Shown here: positions 30,983-36,508 of the stretch, one piece after another
How positions within the stretch are numbered: position 1 is the first letter of the stretch
Layout of the letters: every line of letters begins with the position of its first letter
Assembly: GCA_016194375.1 (NCBI GenBank)
Contig: JACQBU010000040.1
Coordinates: 1 to 36,508 of the forward strand
Origin: Nitrospinota bacterium
Lineage (GTDB): Bacteria; Nitrospinota_A; UBA7883; JACRGQ01
DNA length: 36,508 nt
Reading direction: 5' to 3'
Notes under the pieces: model-generated
The model's input: only the letters and a program-made list of their open reading frames with translations
Told to the model about the DNA's origin: nothing
Database searches by the model: none
Made by a program: the position numbers and the translations under genes

Positions 30983-32545
30983 TTATTTTGCCGGCGGCGG
31001 GTCGAGGGGGACAGGGACGCCCGCCATGGCCGTGATTTTTTCCATGTCGAGGTGGCGGCGAAAGAAGGCGGCCAGCTTGTCGTATTCGTCGTCTGGCGAG
31101 GAGTCGCGGCGGGCGGCCCGGGTGGCGCCGGCGGCGATTTCCGCGTTAAGTTGTCCGGAGTCAAGCGACGGGTTCAGCGACTCCAAGAACGCCCGCCTAA
31201 AACCGGGCTCGTCAAAAAGTCCGTGTACGTACGCCCCCCATATCCTGCCGTCCCCGGAGGCCGCGCCGTCAAAATGCTCCGTCCCGTCCGCCTCGGACAA
31301 CGACGCGAACGGGGCGAGCCCCGCGCCGAGGGCGGTCACGCCCATGTGTATCTCGTATCCGGTTATCCTGTGTCCGCCGGCGACCGTCTTGCCGGTCACG
31401 CGCGCGAGCTTTTTCTCGCCGGAAAAAACCGTTCTCACGTCCAAAAGCCCCAGGCCGAACGAGTAGCCCACGGCCCCCTCGACCCCCTGGGGGTCCTCCA
31501 CCGATTTCCCCAGCATCTGGTAGCCGCCGCAGATTCCGGCCACGCGGCCCCCCGCCGCCACGTATGCGTTGAGGTACAAGTCCCACCCCTTTTCCCCGAG
31601 CCACTCCAGGTCTTTCCTGGTGTTTTTGCTTCCCGGAAGGATTAGCAGGTCGGCGCCCTCCAGCGGCCTGGGCCGAGTCAGGTAGCTTAGGTTCACGACC
31701 TCCTCCCTCTCCAGCGGCTGGAAGTCGGTGAAATTTGAGATGTGCGGAAGACGCAGGACCGCGATGTTTATCCTCCCCTTCTTCACGACGTCCGCCGGGT
31801 CGAGAACGTCGTCCAACGCCACGCCGTCCTCGTGCTCCACGGCGATGTCGTCGAAATGCGGCACGACCCCCAGCACCGGGACCCCCCCCCTGCTTTCGAT
31901 GAACCTTATCCCGTCCGCGAAAAGCGAAACTTCCCCCCGGAACCGGTTTATCACGACCCCTTTCACAAGCGCCCGCTCGGCTGGGGCCAGAAGGTCCAGC
32001 GTGCCGAGGACCTGGGCGAACACGCCCCCCCTCGAGACGTCGGCCGCCAAGATGACCGGGGCGGAGCAGGAAAGCGCGGTTCGGAAGTTCGCCAGGTCCT
32101 GGTCGCGCAGGTTCACCTCGGCGCACGAACCGGCCCCTTCGATTATCACGAGCTCGTGTTGCGCTCGAAGGCGGTCGAGGCTTCCCTGGGTGACCATAAA
32201 GGTGGCGTCCCTGTTCCCCCTGAACTCGGAGGACGAGGCCTCCCCGGCCACCCTTCCGAGCAGAACCATCTGGGAACGGTTGTCGCCGGACGGCTTTAGC
32301 AGAAGCGGGTTCATGTCGACGGTCGGCTCCAACCTGGCGCACCGGGCCTGCACGGCCTGCGCGCGCCCTATCTCGCCGCCGTCCAAGGTCACGTAGGAGT
32401 TGTTGGACATGTTCTGGGCCTTGAATGGCGCGACTTTTACGCCGAGGTCGCTGAAGATGCGGCACAGGGCGGCGGTCAACACGCTCTTGCCGACCTCGGA
32501 GCCGGTTCCGAAAACCGCGAGGCAGGCGGCGGGTTTAGCCGCCAA
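30983..32545 (-). CDS. cobQ: Cobyric acid synthase
   Basis: Glutamine-dependent amidotransferase that adds four amides to adenosyl-cobyrinic acid a,c-diamide in vitamin B12 synthesis. The 520 residues show the DTBS-like P-loop GTGSEVGKS (13-21), FKAQNMSNNS, and the PLLLKPSGDNRSQM block. The C-terminal glutaminase domain follows, with catalytic Cys in GICGGYQMLG, a GYEIHMG motif, and the late YVHGLF His. It starts at TTG with GGGGG upstream. No other cobalamin gene or B12 riboswitch is in the window, so the rest of the pathway is elsewhere or only late salvage steps are made. Confidence 0.96.
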   Translation of the reverse strand: MAAKPAACLAVFGTGSEVGKSVLTAALCRIFSDLGVKVAPFKAQNMSNNSYVTLDGGEIGRAQAVQARCARLEPTVDMNPLLLKPSGDNRSQMVLLGRVAGEASSSEFRGNRDATFMVTQGSLDRLRAQHELVIIEGAGSCAEVNLRDQDLANFRTALSCSAPVILAADVSRGGVFAQVLGTLDLLAPAERALVKGVVINRFRGEVSLFADGIRFIESRGGVPVLGVVPHFDDIAVEHEDGVALDDVLDPADVVKKGRINIAVLRLPHISNFTDFQPLEREEVVNLSYLTRPRPLEGADLLILPGSKNTRKDLEWLGEKGWDLYLNAYVAAGGRVAGICGGYQMLGKSVEDPQGVEGAVGYSFGLGLLDVRTVFSGEKKLARVTGKTVAGGHRITGYEIHMGVTALGAGLAPFASLSEADGTEHFDGAASGDGRIWGAYVHGLFDEPGFRRAFLESLNPSLDSGQLNAEIAAGATRAARRDSSPDDEYDKLAAFFRRHLDMEKITAMAGVPVPLDPPPAK

Positions 32546-32661
32546 GTTTCCCCCGATCTTCGTCCGAGAACCCGTCCGTGCAGATTACTGGCAACTCCGG
32601 TCTTTTCACCTTTCGGATGATACCCCGATTCGCCGCCGGGGAAAAGCGTCAACAGGGGCTC

Positions 32662-32675
32662 CGTACCGCGGTACG
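32662..32675. repeat. 14-bp perfect palindrome between cobQ and the next gene
   Basis: CGTACCGCGGTACG, fully symmetric, between the divergent cobQ and the 87-residue gene. It suits a dimeric repressor site, but no regulator gene is adjacent. Confidence 0.5.
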
Positions 32676-32750
32676 CGTTGTTTGGAAGTATTTCATACCG
32701 GCGTATTTTTTATGATGATATTATGATTCAGGAGGAGGGCGAGGAGAGTC

Positions 32751-33014
32751 ATGAACTATAGGGACAAGAGAAAGCAGGAGATGTACGACTGGTTTCACGA
32801 GCGCTTTATAGTGCCGGAGGCGTTCAATCCGGGAAAAGGCGTGCTAGCAAAATACCAGTACTCGTGCGACGGGCCGTATTGCCCAAGGGATGTTCTTCTC
32901 TCCAATTTTAAGGGCGTGTATCCCGACGAGTTGATTAACTCCGTGGCAGGGGACTTGGAGTTGGAGAGAATGGAGTGGTATATGCGAAAAACCGAGGCTC
33001 CCGTCGCTTTTTGA
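32751..33014 (+). CDS. Small protein of unknown function
   Basis: An 87-residue cytoplasmic protein that I do not recognise. It is rich in aromatic and charged residues (RKQEMYDWFHERF), has two cysteines (YSCDGPYCPRD) and no membrane segment. It has a strong GGAGGAGGGCGAGGAG ribosome binding region, and the base composition and codon use match real genes. It is alone between divergent cobQ and the GAF/HD-GYP gene. Confidence 0.6.
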   Translation: MNYRDKRKQEMYDWFHERFIVPEAFNPGKGVLAKYQYSCDGPYCPRDVLLSNFKGVYPDELINSVAGDLELERMEWYMRKTEAPVAF

Positions 33015-33108
33015 CGGATTAACAACCACGACCGTGAAATTACGGCTCGCCAAAAAAAGCAGGTTGATTAAACCGTAGTCCGGCAGTTCACCGCCCGCCC
33101 CGCCCCCG

Positions 33109-33138
33109 TTGAGATGGAATTTCCGCTGAACTTATAGG
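33109..33138 (+). promoter_or_regulatory. Candidate promoter of the GAF/HD-GYP gene
   Basis: TTGAGA (33109-33114) and TTATAG or TATAGG with a 17- or 18-base spacer, with GATAAT overlapping at 33138-33143. It lies about 75 bases before an AGGAGG ribosome binding site. Confidence 0.4.
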
Positions 33139-33214
33139 ATAATGCCCTCGTCTAATTTGCGGGTCTTTCAGACTAGAAAAAAAACGGCAGGGTAAAGTTA
33201 GGAGGACGGCCGAG

Positions 33215-34957
33215 ATGCCCGATAATAACGATCAACCGCCCGCCTCTTGGAAGGACAAAAGGCTCGAGTCCCTGCTCGGGTCGGTTCAAGACGAGATCAG
33301 CCAATACGCCAGCCGGCTGACCTCCCAGATAAGCCGCCTTTCGGAAATAGGAATCGCCCTCTCCTCCCAACACGACCTGGACATACTGCTTGAAATGATA
33401 GTCGAGGAGGCGCGGCTCTTCACGCTCGCCGACGCCGGGACGCTCTACATACTGGAGAACAACAGCCTGCAGTTCAAAATACTCCAGAACGACACGTTTA
33501 GGGTGAGGATGGGCGGGACTTCCGGCCAGGAAATAAAGCTTCCGCCGGTTCCGCTCTCCAAATCAAACGTCTCCGCATACGCGGCGATAACGGGCGAGAC
33601 GGTGAACATCCCCGACGTCTACAACGCGGACGGGTTTGACTTCACCGGCCCGCGCAAATACGACGAGGCCACCGGATACAAGTCCACCTCGATGATCGTC
33701 GTGCCCATGTTAAACCTGGAGGGGGACGTGATAGGGGTGTTGCAACTCCTGAACGCGAAGGACCCGCGCACGAACAAGGTGGTGCCGTTCGCGGAGGAGT
33801 TCGTGTCCCTCACAAAATCGCTGGCCTCCCAGGCGGCGGTCGCCATAACGAACGCCAGGCTGTTTCGCGACATGGAAAACCTGTTCGACTCGTTCGTGAA
33901 CGTCATGGCGACCGCGATAGACGAACGCTCCCCCTACACGGGCGGCCACATAAAGAAGGTGGCGGCCCTTGGCCTGCTGATGTGCGAGGCGATAAACGAC
34001 CTCAACGACGGCAAATATCCCGAAATCAAGGCCTCCTATTTGGAAAGGTTCAAAAACCGGCGTTTTTCAAAGGACCAACTGAAGGAAATGAAGATTGCCG
34101 GATGGATGCACGACCTCGGAAAAATAACCACCCCGGTGCACATCGTGGACAAGTCCATGAAGCTGGAGACGATCATAGACCGCATCGAGCTGGTGAAACA
34201 AAGGTTCCAGGCCATAATCGCGGTCGAGCAAAACAAATGGCTGGAGCGGAAGATTTCCATGTTGGAGTCCGGCAACTCCCCGCGGGAAATCACCGCCGCC
34301 GAGGCCGCCGTGGAAGAGCGTATAGCCAAGATAAGGGACGACCTTAGGTTCCTCACGAGCGCCAACAAGGGGGGGGAGTTTATGGACGACGGGGCGGTCA
34401 ACAGGGTCAGGGAAATCGCCTCCCAAAGGTACTATTTTGAAGGCGTGGAGACGCCCTACCTCACGGAGAGCGAGGCCGAAAACCTGGTGATAAGGAAGGG
34501 AACCCTGTTGGAATCCGAGAGAAAGTTGATGCAGGACCACATCGTGCTGACCATAAGGATGTTGGAGAAAATTCCGTTCACCAAAAAGTTGGCAAACGTC
34601 ACGAGGTTTGCCGGCGCCCACCACGAATCCCTTAACGGAACCGGATATCCCAACCACCTCAAGGGGGACGAAATACCGTTGGAGGGGCGCATCCTGGCCT
34701 TGGTTGACTTCTACGAGGCCCTGACCGCCTACGACAGGCCGTACAAGAAGTCGATTCCAGTGGACAAGGTGTATGAAATCATGAAAATGGAGGTGGAGCG
34801 CGGGAAGCTGGACGGCGATCTTTTCGACCTCTTCGTAAAAACGGGAATACACGAAAAATTGCAAAAAATGTTCCCGTCGGCCAACGTGCAACAACCGCCC
34901 CCCCGCCAACCGACGCCGGCCCCCGTCGCCGAACCTTCCGCCGCGCCAAAAAAATAA
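33215..34957 (+). CDS. GAF and HD-GYP domain signalling protein
   Basis: A 580-residue cytoplasmic protein. An N-terminal helical stretch precedes a GAF sensor domain (about 55-215; ends ASQAAVAITNARLF). The HD-GYP domain follows, usually a cyclic di-GMP phosphodiesterase. It has TGGHIKKV, the metal-binding pair His299-Asp300 (MHDLGK), His469-His470-Glu (HHESLNGTGYP) with Asn in place of the signature Asp, and an intact GYP. Between HD and HHE the gap is about 170 residues, roughly 110 more than the compact domain. The insert is helical and coiled-coil-like. A Pro-rich tail ends it. It may link a GAF-sensed signal to c-di-GMP and hence pili or motility. Confidence 0.92.
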   Translation: MPDNNDQPPASWKDKRLESLLGSVQDEISQYASRLTSQISRLSEIGIALSSQHDLDILLEMIVEEARLFTLADAGTLYILENNSLQFKILQNDTFRVRMGGTSGQEIKLPPVPLSKSNVSAYAAITGETVNIPDVYNADGFDFTGPRKYDEATGYKSTSMIVVPMLNLEGDVIGVLQLLNAKDPRTNKVVPFAEEFVSLTKSLASQAAVAITNARLFRDMENLFDSFVNVMATAIDERSPYTGGHIKKVAALGLLMCEAINDLNDGKYPEIKASYLERFKNRRFSKDQLKEMKIAGWMHDLGKITTPVHIVDKSMKLETIIDRIELVKQRFQAIIAVEQNKWLERKISMLESGNSPREITAAEAAVEERIAKIRDDLRFLTSANKGGEFMDDGAVNRVREIASQRYYFEGVETPYLTESEAENLVIRKGTLLESERKLMQDHIVLTIRMLEKIPFTKKLANVTRFAGAHHESLNGTGYPNHLKGDEIPLEGRILALVDFYEALTAYDRPYKKSIPVDKVYEIMKMEVERGKLDGDLFDLFVKTGIHEKLQKMFPSANVQQPPPRQPTPAPVAEPSAAPKK

Positions 34958-35124
34958 GGCGGAGCGACGCTTCCAGCCGCCCTCCGGTTACCCCCAAAAC
35001 CCCTTTTGTGCCTCGCTCCGGCTTAAGCGCGGCGTCAATCGGGTGGCTCTGGCATTTAGTATTAAAATTTGCGATAATTCCCAAAGACGGACCGGGCGGT
35101 CAGGCCCATTCGCCGTGGAGGAAC

Positions 35125-36117
35125 ATGGAGACGCACGACCTGTTGATAAAAGCATGCGAGGACGACAACCCGAACGTTAGAAAAGCCGCGGCGTCCGCCC
35201 TCGGGGATTTGCGCGCAAACGCCGCCAAAAACGCCCTCGTAAAACTGTTGCGGGACAAGGAGCCGCTCGTTTGCGAGGCGGCCGTCTACTCGCTGGGCAA
35301 GATCAACGCCGTGGACGCCGCGGAGCACATAGCCAAGATGCTGGGCGGCGACGGCGACCTCCGAAAGGGAATAATGCAGGGTGTGTCCCTAAGGGGGGAC
35401 GAGGAGGCGGACAAACCGGCCCCCGGCGGAAGCCCCCTCCCGGGGGGCCTCGGAAAAAAGCCGACGACCAACTGGAGGGTCAGGAAGGCCGCCGCGCTGG
35501 TCCTGTGCAGGATAAGGCCGGACGTCGCCGTTCATCCGTTGATGGAGGCGCTTTCGAACGAAAACGAAAACGTCAGGGTGGCGGCCCTGACGGGGCTCGG
35601 AAACATGGAGGCGGAGGAGGCGTCGCCGCAGATAACGGAGCTTTTAAAATCCGAATCGTGGGAAGTTAGGAAAAGCGCGGCCTCGGCACTGGGGAGAATA
35701 GGCCGCGCCTCCGCCGTTCCGGCCCTGCTGGGCCTGTTTTCCGACCCGAGGTTCGCCGTGCGCATAGAGGCTGTAATCGCCCTCAACCACATCAAGTCCG
35801 AGGCGTCGCTGGAGCCGATGGCGGCCGCGTTGAAGCGGGACGACAACCCGGACGTGAGGCGCACCTTGGCGGTCGCAATCGGAAACATGAAGGCCGACCA
35901 ATCAATCCCGGCGCTCGCCGAGGCGTGCAAGGACGAGGCGTGGCAGGTCCGCAAGGCGGCCGTGAACGCGCTGGGTAACTTCAGGACGCGGGCCGCGATT
36001 CAGCCGGTCATCGAAGCCCTCGCCGACCAGAGCGACGAGGTGCGCATGACGGCCGCGACATGCTACCCCAGAATGGCCGCCGCGGCCTCCACGGAAAAAG
36101 GAAGCGATGGAGCGTAA
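35125..36117 (+). CDS. HEAT-repeat protein
   Basis: A 330-residue alpha-solenoid made of PBS-lyase-type HEAT repeats, recognisable by recurring NVRKAAASALGDL, EVRKSAASALGRIG and QVRKAAVNALGNF units at about 31-residue spacing. A Gly/Pro-rich loop at about 92-116 interrupts the array. Such solenoids are protein-binding scaffolds; the partner is unknown. ATG 35125 has GTGGAGG upstream, and the longer open frame before it is ignored. Its stop overlaps the next gene by 11 bases, so the two are coupled. Confidence 0.85.
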   Translation: METHDLLIKACEDDNPNVRKAAASALGDLRANAAKNALVKLLRDKEPLVCEAAVYSLGKINAVDAAEHIAKMLGGDGDLRKGIMQGVSLRGDEEADKPAPGGSPLPGGLGKKPTTNWRVRKAAALVLCRIRPDVAVHPLMEALSNENENVRVAALTGLGNMEAEEASPQITELLKSESWEVRKSAASALGRIGRASAVPALLGLFSDPRFAVRIEAVIALNHIKSEASLEPMAAALKRDDNPDVRRTLAVAIGNMKADQSIPALAEACKDEAWQVRKAAVNALGNFRTRAAIQPVIEALADQSDEVRMTAATCYPRMAAAASTEKGSDGA

Positions 36118-36508
36118 GGACGAAGGCGGGACCGAAGCCGGGAAAAAGCGAAAAACCGAGCTTGACATAGAAGCCGTCTCCGCGCCGAAGGCCGGGCCGC
36201 CCCCGCCAAAAGGGGCGCCGACGCCGCCCGCGCACGCCGGGGAGGAGCCGTCGGGAAAAAAGCCGCCGGCCGGAAAAAAAAGGACAATTGTAATCGCCTC
36301 CTTGGTCGCGTCGCTCACGGCCGTGTTGGTATTCCTACCGGCGGTTGTGTCGCGGCATCTCGCAAAAAGGAAGGAGGCGGAAACGGCGGCAAAACGGCGG
36401 GAGGAAACGGCCAAAAAACCTGGGGAGAACGCCGCCGCCCCCGCCCCCGCTCCCGCCGCCCCCGCGCCGCCGCTCGAAAACCCCGCCCCGACTTATAACT
36501 TTACGATG
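36107..36508 (+). CDS. Partial single-pass membrane protein, possibly FliL-like
   Basis: Open to the window end; 134 codons are visible. It has a Lys/Pro-rich cytoplasmic N terminus, one hydrophobic segment (about residues 60-82), a charged stretch and an Ala/Pro repeat (APAPAPAAPAPP), then ENPAPTYNFTM. The topology and the sequence entering the periplasm resemble FliL, but too little is present to be sure. It starts inside the HEAT gene with an 11-base overlap. Confidence 0.4.
   Translation, partial: MERKDEGGTEAGKKRKTELDIEAVSAPKAGPPPPKGAPTPPAHAGEEPSGKKPPAGKKRTIVIASLVASLTAVLVFLPAVVSRHLAKRKEAETAAKRREETAKKPGENAAAPAPAPAAPAPPLENPAPTYNFTM

Noticed and set aside
32546-32750. Cobalamin riboswitch upstream of cobQ
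   Set aside because: No B12-box-like sequence and the region is too short for the full aptamer.

Overview
The window reads as one continuous stretch of chromosome from a GC-rich, Gram-negative, free-living bacterium. The envelope genes (minor type IV pilins with a PilY1 adhesin, a lipoprotein, FlgO-domain proteins), rubrerythrin, a lone cobyric acid synthase, a PflX-type radical SAM protein and heavy use of AGG and ATA codons suggest a deltaproteobacterial/Desulfobacterota-like or neighbouring lineage. That placement is inference; no 16S or other marker is present. There is no prophage, insertion sequence or CRISPR array. Most of the window is housekeeping, with a few accessory pockets.

Layout. 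271-7504: a plus-strand type IV pilus tip operon (PilV-, PilW- and PilX-like, PilY1) followed by a DUF1573 secreted protein. 7837-9816: groES-groEL with a strong terminator. 9891-13582 (minus): def-fmt-ugd-uxs, i.e. N-terminal formyl-Met chemistry joined to UDP-glucuronate/UDP-xylose synthesis. 13584-14447: a PflX-like radical SAM gene whose start codon lies 1 bp from that of def. 14451-18088 (minus): mtaB, a SAM hydrolase (DUF62) and DUF2851. 18144-19565: purF, divergent from mtaB. 19606-20882: a DUF4124/FxLYD periplasmic protein and a rubrerythrin, divergent. 21046-22953: tRNA-Gly(CCC), a DUF1761 gene broken by an amber codon, a zinicin-like metallopeptidase, tRNA-Asn(GTT) and a hicBA toxin-antitoxin pair. 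23143-23999: a promoter-driven candidate small RNA, an ArsC-type phosphatase fold protein and a SAP/Rho-N mini-protein. 24181-28472: a polyphosphate-centred cluster. 28545-32545 (minus): cobQ, an alpha/beta hydrolase and two FlgO-domain proteins. 32751-36508: a small unknown protein, a GAF/HD-GYP c-di-GMP phosphodiesterase-like protein, a HEAT-repeat protein and a partial membrane protein cut by the window end.

The most interesting region is 24181-28472. A Ppx/GppA exopolyphosphatase leads a tightly overlapping minus-strand operon with two paralogous thymidylate-kinase-fold proteins and a lysine/proline/alanine-rich basic protein. A CHAD protein (polyphosphate-binding fold) is transcribed away from the same intergenic region. 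The second kinase paralogue has lost the Walker A lysine (K to R). The intergenic region carries four 11-bp-spaced TTAAC-like repeats just upstream of a perfect TATAAT, the geometry of a Pho-regulon operator. I propose a phosphate-responsive polyphosphate-handling module in which the kinase pair may use or sense polyphosphate or nucleotides; that function is inference.

Two further signals deserve attention: a compact three-way-junction RNA at about 23177-23261 under a near-consensus promoter, and several genes whose -10 box lies 6-7 nt from the start codon with no Shine-Dalgarno sequence, suggesting leaderless mRNAs.
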